Below, in pieces: positions 40,544 to 49,659 of a DNA stretch of 52,320 nt; the first letter of the stretch is position 1; the number at the start of each line of letters is the position of its first letter. A model generated the notes under the pieces. It had not been told where the DNA came from, did no database searches, and was given only the letters and a program-made list of their open reading frames with translations. This DNA is from Acidimicrobiia bacterium (GTDB lineage: Bacteria; Actinomycetota; Acidimicrobiia; Spongiisociales; Spongiisociaceae), in assembly GCA_003229305.1 (NCBI GenBank), contig QIDH01000002.1, positions 1-52,320 of the forward strand. Direction: 5' to 3'. A program made the translations under genes and the position numbers.

Positions 40544-42525
40544 CAGGCCACCTGCAGGGCTCCGGATTCGTGCACCGTCAGCGTCTCACCAGCAGCCAGA
40601 AAGGAGGTGGCTTCTGTCTCCTCGATGACTGCCGGTCCGGCGATTTCAAAACTGACCGGCAGCGAGGGTCGCCACCACACGTCAGTAGGTTTCGAAATGC
40701 CGTCGCGATCCACAACGTCGCGGACCATTCGTTTCGGCTCGCCAACCGGCCGGAATTCTGGAAGTTCTCCAAGCGTGACCACCGGATCTCCAAGAGCCGC
40801 AGCCCGAACGGTGACTATCTCGATCGGGTCGTCCGGTCGCCAGAACCCATTGCGGTGCTTGTGGGCGATGTGAAACCTGCGGCCGATTTCGTCCCAAGAA
40901 ATGTCGGCGCTGACCAGAACAGACGTCTCGTGCGCCTGGCCGATGTATCGCACGTCTACGGTCAACACCACCTCGGATGGATCATGGCCAACGTCAGCCG
41001 TGAAGTCGTCCACGGCTCGCCGGTCGATGCCGCCCAATTGGGCCTTCAGCAGCGAGGCCTCGCTGGTCTTGTTTATGACCCCGCTCATGGCGCGATCGAC
41101 CCTAGGGGGACTCAGCAGTAGGCCGAACGCCGAGAAGACTCCTGCGAGTGGCGGAATGATCACGCCGGACATGTGGAGCCTTGCCGCCAAGGCTGTGGCG
41201 TGTAAGGCTCCGGCTCCGCCGAACGCAATGAGCGAGGACGTGCGCGGATCTGATCCTTCCTCGACCGAGACCTTCCTGACAGCCCTCTCCATGTGGGCCT
41301 CGACGATTTCGAGCATGCCGAGGGCAGTTTGGGTTGCATCGAGGCCGATGGGTCGTCCCAACTCGGCGAGAGCCTCGCCTGCTGCGGCTAAATCGAGATC
41401 GAGATCCCCGGCCAGTCGAGCGTCTGGCCCGATCCGACCCAGCCAGATGTTGGCGTCTGTGACCGTCGCATCCAGGCCTCCCCTCCGGTAGCCGGCCGGA
41501 CCTGGGTTCGCGCCGGCGCTGGCGGGACCTACTCGAAGAGCTCGTCCTGGGTCGATCCACCCGATGCTGCCTCCTCCCGCCCCAACGGTATGGATTGCCA
41601 CGGACGGCATCCGCACCGCCAGCCCCTCGATGTTGCGCTCGTAGGTCGCCTCAGGAACTCCTCCATCGATCCGACACACGTCTGTTGACGTGCCTCCCAT
41701 ATCGAACGAGATCAGTTCGGAGGCCCCGATCCGCTCGCCGACCGCCGCGGATGCCACTACGCCCCCTGCCGGTCCCGACAGAAGGATCGAAGCGGGAAGG
41801 GCGGCGGCCTTGTCGATCGGGATGAGACCCCCAGATGAGCGCATCACCATCACCTCTTCCGGCAAGCCGGCCGCGCCCACCGCCTCCTTGAGATGTTCGA
41901 GGTACGCAGCGGTTGCTGGCGTGAGAAAGGCGTTGACAATCGTCGTGGACGCTCGCTCGTACTCACGGATCTCCGGTGCGACCAACGATGAGAGCGAAGT
42001 GTTGCCTGCCACGTCGACCGCAGCCTCGACTCGACGTTCCAGGTCTTCTGCCGCATATCCGTACAGCAGCGAGATCGCTACCGAATCAGGCCGAAACTCT
42101 GCGACCTGGTCTGCCAGCTCTTGTAACTCTTCGCTCGACCACTCTTCGGCATCGGTGACTCTGCGGATCCCGAACCTGGCTTTCCGATCTACCAACGGTA
42201 GCGCACGATCCGCGAACGGATCGTAGAGCGATGGCCGGTCCTGACGTGCGATCTCGATCGTGTCCTCGAACCCGGTCGTTGTCACGAAAGCGACCTTCGC
42301 CCCCTTGCGTTCTAGGAGGGCGTTGGTCGCAATGGTGGTTCCGTGCAAGAAACGATCGACCGGGGAGCCGGCGAGCAGGGATCGTGCCCCCTCGACCACG
42401 CCGACACTCTGGTCGGGAGTAGACAACGTTTTGCCTGTCACGAGCGACTGTCCGTCCCACCAGACGAGGTCGGTGAACGTGCCCCCGACGTCGACTCCGA
42501 GCACCGACGTCTGCTCAGCAATCAT
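40540..42525 (-). CDS. hyuA: Hydantoinase/oxoprolinase subunit A
   Basis: 661 residues. ATP-binding blocks of the actin-like fold are at the N-terminus (LGVDVGGTFTDLVWWDG, residues 9-25) and the centre (ISFDMGGTSTDVCRIDGG); FLHGTTIATNALLERKGAKVAFVTT is near 58-82. It forms the ATPase half of the hydantoinase or oxoprolinase complex with hyuB. The ATG at 42525 follows TAACGT by six bases. It is divergent from the Nfu-N gene with only 44 bases between them, so the two promoters overlap. Confidence 0.94.
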   Translation of the reverse strand: MIAEQTSVLGVDVGGTFTDLVWWDGQSLVTGKTLSTPDQSVGVVEGARSLLAGSPVDRFLHGTTIATNALLERKGAKVAFVTTTGFEDTIEIARQDRPSLYDPFADRALPLVDRKARFGIRRVTDAEEWSSEELQELADQVAEFRPDSVAISLLYGYAAEDLERRVEAAVDVAGNTSLSSLVAPEIREYERASTTIVNAFLTPATAAYLEHLKEAVGAAGLPEEVMVMRSSGGLIPIDKAAALPASILLSGPAGGVVASAAVGERIGASELISFDMGGTSTDVCRIDGGVPEATYERNIEGLAVRMPSVAIHTVGAGGGSIGWIDPGRALRVGPASAGANPGPAGYRRGGLDATVTDANIWLGRIGPDARLAGDLDLDLAAAGEALAELGRPIGLDATQTALGMLEIVEAHMERAVRKVSVEEGSDPRTSSLIAFGGAGALHATALAARLHMSGVIIPPLAGVFSAFGLLLSPPRVDRAMSGVINKTSEASLLKAQLGGIDRRAVDDFTADVGHDPSEVVLTVDVRYIGQAHETSVLVSADISWDEIGRRFHIAHKHRNGFWRPDDPIEIVTVRAAALGDPVVTLGELPEFRPVGEPKRMVRDVVDRDGISKPTDVWWRPSLPVSFEIAGPAVIEETEATSFLAAGETLTVHESGALQVAW

Positions 42526-42531
42526 ATTGCG

Positions 42532-42537
42532 ACGTTA
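42532..42537 (-). promoter_or_regulatory. -10-like box of hyuA (leaderless)
   Basis: TAACGT on the minus strand, six bases before the hyuA ATG. The same hexamer serves 43769 and 45778. Confidence 0.5.
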
Positions 42538-42569
42538 CGATCGTCGTCATTCCGACCCGAAGGAACAAC

Positions 42570-42827
42570 GTGGCTGTCACCGTTTCACCGACTCCCAATC
42601 CCAATGCCTTGAAGTTCACCGTAGGCGCAGATGTCGGCGGACCCAAGACCTTTGTGCCAGGGGAAGCGATCGATGATCCGGTGGCGGCAGCAATCATCAA
42701 GCTCGATGGCGTCACGTCGATCTTCATGACGGCGGATTTCGTGACCGTGACCAAGGACGCCGAAGCGAGCTGGGACGACCTCAGCCCTGCCGCTCGAGCG
42801 ATCCTCGCGGGCCACTACGGCGACTGA
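42570..42827 (+). CDS. Stand-alone Nfu/NifU N-terminal domain protein
   Basis: 85 residues covering only the NFU_N domain (PTPNPNALKFTVG at the N-terminus, VTSIFMTADFVTVTK in the centre). The C-terminal NifU domain with its C-x-x-C iron-sulfur site is missing, so it cannot hold a cluster in the known way. It may be a partner or chaperone in iron-sulfur assembly. The GTG at 42570 has AAGGA six bases upstream. Divergent from hyuA. Confidence 0.87.
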   Translation: MAVTVSPTPNPNALKFTVGADVGGPKTFVPGEAIDDPVAAAIIKLDGVTSIFMTADFVTVTKDAEASWDDLSPAARAILAGHYGD

Positions 42828-42874
42828 GGGCTTGTTCGACCCACCACTAGGGCGCGGCCGGCAGTTTGAGGATC

Positions 42875-43684
42875 TCAGCCGGCCACTGGCCACTCGACGC
42901 CGGCTGCGTCGACGATCGAAGCCTGGGGAGGCAATGGCGGGCTCGAGGAAGGCAATCCACTCGGAACTTCTTCCCACCTGGGCCAGCCGGACACAGCAGA
43001 TGCTCCTGCTAGCCCTACTTCCACTTCGATCGACGCTGCCTCGATGGGAAGCCGAGTGAAGTCAAAGCCGTCATTGGCTACATACCTGCGAAATACGACC
43101 GTCACCTCAAAACGACGATCGGCAACCTGGCGGACGGTCCAGGCCTTCGCCCACTCGACGTAGCTCACTACACCCTCGGGCAGTGGATCGGCGAGTTCGG
43201 CAGCGCCATCTGTCCAGCCTGCGGCCAACACAATCCGTTCAGCACGATCGTCGCCGCCGTCGATCGAGAAATAGTCGCCCACGAACCATTCGGCTCTGGC
43301 CATGGCGACCTGGTCGACGCCGACAGGGGGCGTGGCCATCAGGTCGGCCTCGGTAAGGGGCGAGGTTTGGGAGGGCGCTGTCAATCTGGACGCGCTCAGA
43401 ATCGAGTCGGTGGGATTCGTGGGGATCTGCTCCGAAGGTGCCAACGAGACGACCACTCCCTGGCCAGTCGGTGCGCCGGCGGGTCTCGGACCGAACGCCC
43501 TTCCGACCACCACACCGATGACGGCCAGCGCGATGGCCCCTGCCACCAAGTACAAGCCCCTGCCCCTCGGAGCTCGGGGCGGAACTGACAACGTTTGCCA
43601 GGGTATGTGCTCGGCGACTGTGTCTTCGGTTGCTGAACGGGTTGGTGTCTCCAAGAGAACTCCGCGTCCTCCCGTCAGGCGCAC
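42875..43684 (-). CDS. Membrane-anchored hypothetical protein
   Basis: Up to 269 residues from a GTG at 43684; the start is uncertain. A basic, Pro-rich N-terminus leads to one membrane segment (GLYLVAGAIALAVIGVVVG, near 43-61). An extracellular part follows, with ARAEWFVGDYFSIDGGDD and RIVLAAGWTDGAAELADPLP, resembling the NTF2-like exported domains of some conjugation (TcpC-like) proteins. No conjugation genes are nearby, so I do not assign that function. Divergent from 43769-44401. Confidence 0.65.
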   Translation of the reverse strand: MRLTGGRGVLLETPTRSATEDTVAEHIPWQTLSVPPRAPRGRGLYLVAGAIALAVIGVVVGRAFGPRPAGAPTGQGVVVSLAPSEQIPTNPTDSILSASRLTAPSQTSPLTEADLMATPPVGVDQVAMARAEWFVGDYFSIDGGDDRAERIVLAAGWTDGAAELADPLPEGVVSYVEWAKAWTVRQVADRRFEVTVVFRRYVANDGFDFTRLPIEAASIEVEVGLAGASAVSGWPRWEEVPSGLPSSSPPLPPQASIVDAAGVEWPVAG

Positions 43685-43768
43685 CGTACGCCAGCACAGG
43701 AGACGAAAACAAGAGGTATGTCGAGATGAACTTGGAACGGTTCGAACCCCGACTAACGTTGCCTACCC

Positions 43769-44401
43769 ATGGCCCGAAACCCCGACCCAAAGCCCGGCCG
43801 CTGGATCTTGCCGCTAGTCGTGCTCGGAATGGTGTTCTTCACCTGGGCCTTCGTTCAGCGGATCGACCCAGGCGAAGTCGAAGACGCTACGCCGACGACC
43901 ACCGCCACTACCACAACCACTGCTGCCGAAACATCGACGGATCCCGGCGAGACGACAACGACTACCTCGCTCCCCGCTCCGCTTTCCGCCTACTTGGATC
44001 AGATCGTCGGCGATCAGGAGGGGCTTGTAGCCATCGAGACGGGCATGGAGGAGGTCAATTCTGCATGGGAAGACCGCGAGAACACCGGGGTCACGTTCAC
44101 CGAGAGCGTTGAGGCCTTTGAAGCCCTCATCACCAGCGCCCAAGATTTCCGCAATCTCATTTCCGCCCACCTTCCGCCTTCCGGGTACGGAGCGGCTCTT
44201 GGCCAGGTGCACGAAATGGCGCTGAGTGCTTCTGAGAAAGTCGTCACAGAGGCAGACTCAGTTCTCGACGGTTTGCGAGCTTCAGACACCGGCGAACTAC
44301 GCAGGGCCGCAATGCTGAGATTCAAGGCAGCAGTGGAAGAATTCAACCTCGCAGCAGACGATATCCGCATTGCGGTTGCGGCGGCCGCCCTAGGCGCATA
44401 G
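43769..44401 (+). CDS. Membrane-anchored hypothetical protein with Thr-rich linker
   Basis: 210 residues. One membrane segment at 12-29 (WILPLVVLGMVFFTWAFV) is followed by a Thr-rich linker at about 42-68 and a helical C-terminal domain (70-210) with no cysteines. The layout suggests a surface protein reaching out from the membrane. I do not recognise the helical domain. A TAACGT box lies nine bases before the ATG. Confidence 0.75.
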   Translation: MARNPDPKPGRWILPLVVLGMVFFTWAFVQRIDPGEVEDATPTTTATTTTTAAETSTDPGETTTTTSLPAPLSAYLDQIVGDQEGLVAIETGMEEVNSAWEDRENTGVTFTESVEAFEALITSAQDFRNLISAHLPPSGYGAALGQVHEMALSASEKVVTEADSVLDGLRASDTGELRRAAMLRFKAAVEEFNLAADDIRIAVAAAALGA

Positions 44402-44482
44402 ACCTTCGCCTCGAATAATTCGGACGGAACACTCGATTCTCAGCTCTAACCTCCGGTTCTTGATTCAGAGGAGGAGAACACG

Positions 44483-45700
44483 ATGTTGAAGGTCCGCCAC
44501 GTCCTCGAGGACGAACTCGATCCGTTCTGGGACGCGATGTCGGTTGTGTTCGCCTTCGACCGGGACCCAGAAGACGAAGATCATCTCTACAAGGTCTTCG
44601 AGAAAGACCGCCTGATCAGTGCATTCGACGGGGACGAACTTGTCGGGACTCTCGGTGCCTTTTCGTTGGACATGACGGTGCCGGGCGGAACCCTGCCAAC
44701 GGCGGGCACGACAATCATCACGGTTCTTCCGACCCATCGGCGGCAAGGCGTCTTGACCGCAATGATGGAAGCCCATTTCGACGACGTGATCGACAGGGGC
44801 GAGGCTCTGGCAGCGTTGTGGGCCGCCGAAGTTCCCATCTACGGTCGTTTCGGCTACGGCGCCGCAGCAGATGACGTGGCGATCGAGATCAGCTGCGACC
44901 GGATCGAGTTCCAGGACGTTGACAAGGACGTCTCCGTTCGAATGGTGAATATCGAGCAAGCAATGGCGATTTTTCCGCCGATATTTGACACCGTCCTGCA
45001 ACGTCGCCCTGGCGCTTTCGCCCGCAGCGAGGATTGGTGGCGGCATCGTCGGCTCCGGGATCCGAAGGACCAAAGGGAAGGCGGGACCGCCCAACGGCTG
45101 GCCGTTGCATACCGAGGGGCGGAACCGGTCGGATACGTGCAATTCCGCATGAAGGACGAATGGTCAAGGGGTTCCGTGCCGCTCGGGGCAGTGACAATCA
45201 AGGAACTCATGAGTGCCGACGTGGACGCAGAGCTGGCATTGTGGAGCTTCATCGGCAACCTGGACTTGATGACAAGCGTCAAGATGCACGGTCGTCCCAC
45301 GGACGATCCGCTCCTATGGAATCTCACCGATCCTCGACACCTCAACCGCAGTATCTCCGACAGCCTATGGGTGAGGGTGATGGATATCCCAGTAGCTCTA
45401 TCCGGCAGACGGTATCAGGCAGACGGTTCCGTCATCCTGAGAGTTCACGACGGGTCCCGACCGGCGTCTGGCGGCACGTTCAAGCTCGATGTCGAAGGAG
45501 GGACGGGTTCGTGCCAGCCGACCGACCTTGAACCTCAGCTCAATCTCACCGCCAGCCAACTGGGAGCGGTATACATGGGAGGGCGCTCCATCGCGGAGAT
45601 GGTCGCTGCCGGAACGGTCAGGGCTAAACCCGACAATGCGATCGAGGCGGACCGCCTGTTCCGATGGAGCCCAGGACCATGGTGTCCTGAGGTTTTCTAG
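44483..45700 (+). CDS. Eis-type GNAT N-acetyltransferase
   Basis: 405 residues, the Eis length. The N-terminal GNAT domain has the acetyl-CoA loop VLPTHRRQGVLTAMM (81-95) and the active-site segment IYGRFGYG with Tyr125, matching Tyr126 of mycobacterial Eis. The C-terminal SCP2-like domain ends WCPEVF, giving the free terminal Phe carboxylate used as general base in Eis. Known Eis proteins acetylate aminoglycosides and protein lysines; the substrate here is not known. GAGGAGG precedes the ATG. Confidence 0.92.
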   Translation: MLKVRHVLEDELDPFWDAMSVVFAFDRDPEDEDHLYKVFEKDRLISAFDGDELVGTLGAFSLDMTVPGGTLPTAGTTIITVLPTHRRQGVLTAMMEAHFDDVIDRGEALAALWAAEVPIYGRFGYGAAADDVAIEISCDRIEFQDVDKDVSVRMVNIEQAMAIFPPIFDTVLQRRPGAFARSEDWWRHRRLRDPKDQREGGTAQRLAVAYRGAEPVGYVQFRMKDEWSRGSVPLGAVTIKELMSADVDAELALWSFIGNLDLMTSVKMHGRPTDDPLLWNLTDPRHLNRSISDSLWVRVMDIPVALSGRRYQADGSVILRVHDGSRPASGGTFKLDVEGGTGSCQPTDLEPQLNLTASQLGAVYMGGRSIAEMVAAGTVRAKPDNAIEADRLFRWSPGPWCPEVF

Positions 45701-45765
45701 GGCCAGACTGATCGCAGCGACAACCAATTGCACTGGTTCTCAATCGGAGGTCCTCTGCGGATCGC

Positions 45766-45771
45766 TAACGT
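45766..45771 (+). promoter_or_regulatory. -10-like box of the M3 peptidase gene (leaderless)
   Basis: TAACGT lies six bases before the ATG at 45778, which decides this start over the TTG at 45772. Confidence 0.5.
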
Positions 45772-45777
45772 TTGGGC

Positions 45778-47736
45778 ATGAGGTTCGATTTTTCTTCTGT
45801 TGATGTGACATCCATCGAGACGTTGGTCGCCGAAACAATGACAGCGGGTGACAAACTGATCGAGGAGGTCGAGACCGTCGAGGGTCCCCGCACCTTCGAC
45901 AATACGATGCGACCACTTGAGGCCGTCGGAGTCATCACTACCAACGCCTACGGGCGAGGGCCGTTTCTGGCACAGGTCTCAACAGACGCTGATGTACGGA
46001 ATGCGGCTAGGCAGGCGGAAGAGACACTGACCAAGTGGTCGCTTGACCTCTCCTACCGGGATGGCCTCTACGAAGCCGTGCGGGCATATGCAAACACGGA
46101 CGAGCCCGATTCGCTTGGCAACGAGGCCCGACGGTTCCTGGATCACAGCCTGCGCGACTTCAGGATGGCCGGCCACAACCTCCCAAAGGAATCCAGGGAG
46201 AAGGTCCAGGCTCTGCGAGCCAGGTTGGTCGAGTTGGAGATCGCCTTTTCGACCAACATCGCCGAATTCGAAGACGGGATCATCGTCAGCGAGGACGACT
46301 TGGCCGGCCTGCCTGACGACTACATCGAGCGGCTCGAAACCGCCGAGGAGCCTGGCACTTTCAGAATTGGCATGGCCTACCCAGACGTCGTGCCATTCCT
46401 GGACAATTCGTCACGGCGAGATCTACGAGAAGCATTGGCGTTCAAATTCAACAACCGGGCCAGAGAGGCGAACACGCCGATTCTGGTCGAAGCCTTGGGT
46501 CTCCGCGCTCAGATCGCCGACCTATTCGGTATGCAGTCATGGGCGCACTATCAAATGGAAACCAAGATGGCCAAACGGCCGGAGTCCGTTGACGAGTTCT
46601 ACTCGGCCCTTGTGCCGAAATTGCGGGAGGGAGGGGCAACCGAAAAGGAAACGTTGGAAAGCCTGCTGGCCGCCGATGACCACGGTGGCGAACTTCAGGG
46701 CTGGGACCGTCGGTTCTATCACACCCAGCAGATGAAGACCGACTACGGAGTCGACCCCACGTTGGTGGCCGAGTATTTCCCCCTTGTCGAGGTGGTCCGA
46801 GGCATGTTCGACATCACCCAGGAAGTATTTGGCCTTACGTATGAGCAGGTCGCCAAGACAGACGCTTGGCACGAGGACGTCAACCTTTACCAGGTGAGGA
46901 ACAAAGCGGACGGCGCCCACATCGCATACTTCTATATGGATCTGTTCCCCCGCGAAGGGAAGTTCAGCCACGCCGCGGCGTTCCCGCTTGTAGCCGGCTG
47001 CCTACTGGCCGACGGGACAGACCAGCGGCCCATCTCTGCGATCGTCGCCAATTTCACGAAGCCGACCGACGACCGCCCTTCACTGCTTCAGCACAGCGAG
47101 GTCGTGACCCTGTTTCATGAGTTCGGACACATCCTCCACATGTCACTGAGCAAAGCGCAGTTCACGAGATTCTCCTCTGCGAACACTGAATGGGATTTTG
47201 TCGAGGCACCGAGCCAGATCATGGAGAACTGGTGCTGGATACCGGATGTGCTCGCTCGTTTCGCCCGGCATTTCGAGTCAGGGAAGCCCATTCCTGGTGA
47301 CATGGTGACCCGGTTGACCGAGGCTCGCGACCTCAACGTCGCTCTTTTAAACCTGCGGCAGGCCTACTACGGCCAGATCGACATGGACATGCATTCGACT
47401 CTCGAGGCAGTGGACCCCGAACAACTCGAGATGGATCGAGCAGACATAACTCTTCTGCCCCACCACAAGGGCACGTTACAACTCGCCTCTTTCGGCCACA
47501 TGCTGGGAGGGTACGACGCCGGCTACTACGGCTACCTGTGGTCTGAGGTATTCGGAGACGACATGTTCAGCCGATTCACCGACGAAGGCGTGCTTTCGTC
47601 ATCGGTCGGCATGGACTATCGGCGAACGATCCTCGAGCCAAACGGCACCAGGGACGGGATGGATCTTCTCCGTGACTTCCTCGGAAGAGAGCCGAACAAC
47701 GACGCCTTCCTGGAAAAACTGGGAATCAACAGCTGA
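45778..47736 (+). CDS. M3-family zinc metallopeptidase (oligopeptidase)
   Basis: 652 residues, the usual size for thimet-type M3 peptidases. The zinc site is HEFGH at 447-451 with the third ligand Glu476 in WDFVEAPSQIMENW. Other family parts are YFYMDLFPREGKFSHAAAF near 383 and GGYDAGYYGYLWSEVF near the C-terminus. It cleaves short peptides inside the cell; there is no signal peptide. The ATG at 45778 is preceded by a -10 box and has no ribosome binding site. Confidence 0.95.
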   Translation: MRFDFSSVDVTSIETLVAETMTAGDKLIEEVETVEGPRTFDNTMRPLEAVGVITTNAYGRGPFLAQVSTDADVRNAARQAEETLTKWSLDLSYRDGLYEAVRAYANTDEPDSLGNEARRFLDHSLRDFRMAGHNLPKESREKVQALRARLVELEIAFSTNIAEFEDGIIVSEDDLAGLPDDYIERLETAEEPGTFRIGMAYPDVVPFLDNSSRRDLREALAFKFNNRAREANTPILVEALGLRAQIADLFGMQSWAHYQMETKMAKRPESVDEFYSALVPKLREGGATEKETLESLLAADDHGGELQGWDRRFYHTQQMKTDYGVDPTLVAEYFPLVEVVRGMFDITQEVFGLTYEQVAKTDAWHEDVNLYQVRNKADGAHIAYFYMDLFPREGKFSHAAAFPLVAGCLLADGTDQRPISAIVANFTKPTDDRPSLLQHSEVVTLFHEFGHILHMSLSKAQFTRFSSANTEWDFVEAPSQIMENWCWIPDVLARFARHFESGKPIPGDMVTRLTEARDLNVALLNLRQAYYGQIDMDMHSTLEAVDPEQLEMDRADITLLPHHKGTLQLASFGHMLGGYDAGYYGYLWSEVFGDDMFSRFTDEGVLSSSVGMDYRRTILEPNGTRDGMDLLRDFLGREPNNDAFLEKLGINS

Positions 47737-47897
47737 CGCCGCACGGCCCGAACGGACCGGGGACCAGGCAAACCGCGAACCGTTCGGACCCTTTGGTCCG
47801 TACTGCAATCTGTTAACAGAAGGTGAACTCGCCGGTAGCGGAAACAAATCCGCTCGCCAAAGCGTTGATACCTATGCCGGCCGAAAGGAGGCTGACG

Positions 47898-48092
47898 ATG
47901 TCAGACACTATGAAAGGACAGCGTCTCCGTGGAGGCGTGCGGCCATCCCGCCGCTATTCAGAAGGTCGTGTGTGCGAACACAACGACTGCACGACCAAGA
48001 TCTCGATGTACAACCGCCGTGAGTTTTGCCATGCGCACGCTCCTGTCCGGTTTCCGCGAGTCCGGGGGCGCATCCTTCCAGAAGGAACCTGA
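47898..48092 (+). CDS. Small Cys/His protein, zinc-finger-like
   Basis: 64 residues, very basic. The centre reads CEHNDCTTKISMYNRREFCHAH, with Cys26, His28, Cys31, Cys44, His45 and His47 giving a likely zinc knuckle; the pattern C-x4-C-T-x-x-S-x-YN-x4-C-x-x-H recurs in small actinobacterial proteins. A role in nucleic acid or protein binding is likely but unproven. AAAGGAGG stands six bases before the ATG, one of the best ribosome binding sites in the window, which suggests high expression. A strong terminator follows at 48153. Confidence 0.8.
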   Translation: MSDTMKGQRLRGGVRPSRRYSEGRVCEHNDCTTKISMYNRREFCHAHAPVRFPRVRGRILPEGT

Positions 48093-48152
48093 AACCTCTC
48101 GATCACAAGGCGCCGGGTCATTCCTCCCTTGTTGCCAGGCGCCATCCAGCGG

Positions 48153-48189
48153 GGCCCCGATACCCTCCCATCGGGGCCTCGCCCCTTTT
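48153..48189 (+). terminator. Rho-independent terminator
   Basis: GGCCCCGAT and ATCGGGGCC form a perfect 9-bp stem with an eight-base loop, followed by TCGCCCC and a TTTT run. It lies 60 bases after the stop of the small Cys/His gene. It is the only hairpin in the window with a clear T-run. Confidence 0.8.
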
Positions 48190-48261
48190 CTGGCCCTCTT
48201 GCGGGAGCCCGCAACCAGCCGAATAGGACTTTCGGCGGTCCAGACGTCGCAGTGTTGGCGG

Positions 48262-48267
48262 TATGAT
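48262..48267 (+). promoter_or_regulatory. -10-like box of csoR (leaderless)
   Basis: TATGAT lies seven bases before the ATG at 48275, choosing it over the ATG at 48263 that overlaps the box. Confidence 0.55.
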
Positions 48268-48274
48268 CGCTGGC

Positions 48275-48571
48275 ATGAAACTGGAACATAAACGCAAGGC
48301 TTTGAACGGCTTGAAGACCGTGCGCGGGCACCTGGACGCAGTGATCCTGATGGTCGATGAGGAGAAATACTGTCCTGACACGATGAAGCAGGTGTCAGCG
48401 CTTCAAGGGTCGCTCGAGCGGGTCAACCGCATCTTGCTCGAGAACCATTTGGAAACCTGTGTGCAGGACGCCATCGCCGAAGGACGGACTCCAGAAATCG
48501 TAGACGAGCTGATGGAAACGATGCGTTACACGTCGGCTCTCACCGGACCGACCAAGGAAGTCAAGCTCTAA
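48275..48571 (+). CDS. csoR: CsoR-family copper-sensing repressor
   Basis: 98 residues, all helical. The copper site of the family is Cys33, His58 and Cys62 (EKYCPDTMKQVSAL and LLENHLETCV), all present. CsoR releases DNA when it binds Cu(I), turning on copper export genes. The nearest copper exporter is the P-type ATPase at 50698-52320 on the other strand, so any control is at a distance. The FrmR/RcnR branches lack this exact set, so copper is preferred. Confidence 0.9.
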   Translation: MKLEHKRKALNGLKTVRGHLDAVILMVDEEKYCPDTMKQVSALQGSLERVNRILLENHLETCVQDAIAEGRTPEIVDELMETMRYTSALTGPTKEVKL

Positions 48572-48699
48572 GAGGCGGGTCGAACAACTCGAGGAGTTGC
48601 TCGACGCAAATACGTGTGGACTTGGCCGTTTGGCTTGGCATCTGCACCTGATACGGCCGAATGAAGAAATCGATTTGTCCTGAAAATTCGGGCCGGCGC

Positions 48700-48705
48700 T
48701 ACCCT
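48700..48705 (+). promoter_or_regulatory. -10-like box of the PAC2 gene (leaderless)
   Basis: TACCCT lies seven bases before the ATG at 48713; TTGTCC at 48675-48680 is a possible -35 box 19 bases upstream. Confidence 0.5.
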
Positions 48706-48712
48706 GACCTCA

Positions 48713-49555
48713 ATGAGCAACATCGAATGGCTCGAGGAGCCCCATCTTCTTGACCCGGTGGCAATAGTTGGTTTCGAAGGCTGGAATGACGCGTCGGATG
48801 CCGCGTCTGGTGTCGTCGAATACCTGGTCGATCATGCCGGTGTCTCACCCTTTGCGCGCATGGACATGGAGCCATACGTGAACTATCAGATGTCTCGGCC
48901 ACACGTCTCGATGGATGAGACAGGCAGGGTGATCCACTGGCCGAGCACTGGATTCTTCGGGTTGACTCTCGAGGGTTCTCAGAGACATCTGGTCGTCGTC
49001 CTGGGAGACGAGCCCCACCTCAAATGGCAGAGGTTCACCCAGGAGATCGTCGAAGTTCTCGGTGGTCTGGGAGTCACTACGGTCGTGTCGCTAGGAGCGT
49101 TCATCGGCCAGGTGCCCCACACGCTTCCTGTACCCATCTTTGGGGACGCTGTCGAGCCTGGCTTGACTGACCGGCTTGGCGTGATGCAATCGAACTATGA
49201 AGGACCAACCGGGATCATAGGTGTGTTGCATTCCGCCTTTCGTGAGGCAGGATTCACGGCCACGACGCTGTGGGCGGCCATTCCCCACTACCTGGCCGCC
49301 AATCCCAACCCGAAGGCGACCCTTGCACTGCTCGAGCGTTTCGGGCGGACGATCGGACACGATTTCGACGTAGCCGATCTGATGTCGGAAGTGGAAGATT
49401 TCGAGCGCCACGTTGCCGAGGCCATGGATGGATCATCCGATTTCATCGAGTACGTCCGCCAGTTGGAATCCTCGGCGGATAAACCGATGATCGAGGCGCG
49501 GGAAGGCGAGCAACTGGTTCAGGAGATCGAAAACTTTCTGAAGGACGGCGATTGA
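48713..49555 (+). CDS. PAC2-family protein
   Basis: 280 residues. The PAC2 (proteasome assembly chaperone 2) family pattern is clear: VAIVGFEGWNDASDAASGVVEYL at 17-39, GDEPHLKWQRFTQEIVEV, VVSLGAFIGQVPHTLPVPIFG and PTGIIGVLHSAF. Family members occur throughout Actinobacteria, often without a proven role in proteasome assembly. The proteasome genes are not in this window. The C-terminus is helical and acidic. A hairpin at 49624 separates it from the convergent crotonase. Confidence 0.92.
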   Translation: MSNIEWLEEPHLLDPVAIVGFEGWNDASDAASGVVEYLVDHAGVSPFARMDMEPYVNYQMSRPHVSMDETGRVIHWPSTGFFGLTLEGSQRHLVVVLGDEPHLKWQRFTQEIVEVLGGLGVTTVVSLGAFIGQVPHTLPVPIFGDAVEPGLTDRLGVMQSNYEGPTGIIGVLHSAFREAGFTATTLWAAIPHYLAANPNPKATLALLERFGRTIGHDFDVADLMSEVEDFERHVAEAMDGSSDFIEYVRQLESSADKPMIEAREGEQLVQEIENFLKDGD

Positions 49556-49623
49556 GACCGGGTGACGCTTCGGCGAACTGCCAGAACGCCGGAGTCGATC
49601 AGATCGTCTGAGCTTGAGAGTGT

Positions 49624-49659
49624 CTGAATCCGGCTCGGCCAAGCTCGAGCGGGATTCAG
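49624..49659. terminator. Bidirectional hairpin between convergent genes
   Basis: CTGAATCC (49624-49631) pairs with GGATTCAG (49652-49659) and inner GCTCG (49633-49637) with CGAGC (49646-49650). It overlaps the crotonase stop codon at 49656 and lies 69 bases after the PAC2 stop. Confidence 0.55.

Noticed and set aside
42875-43684. Conjugation protein TcpC
   Set aside because: Layout is similar, but no other conjugation genes are present and the similarity is only general.
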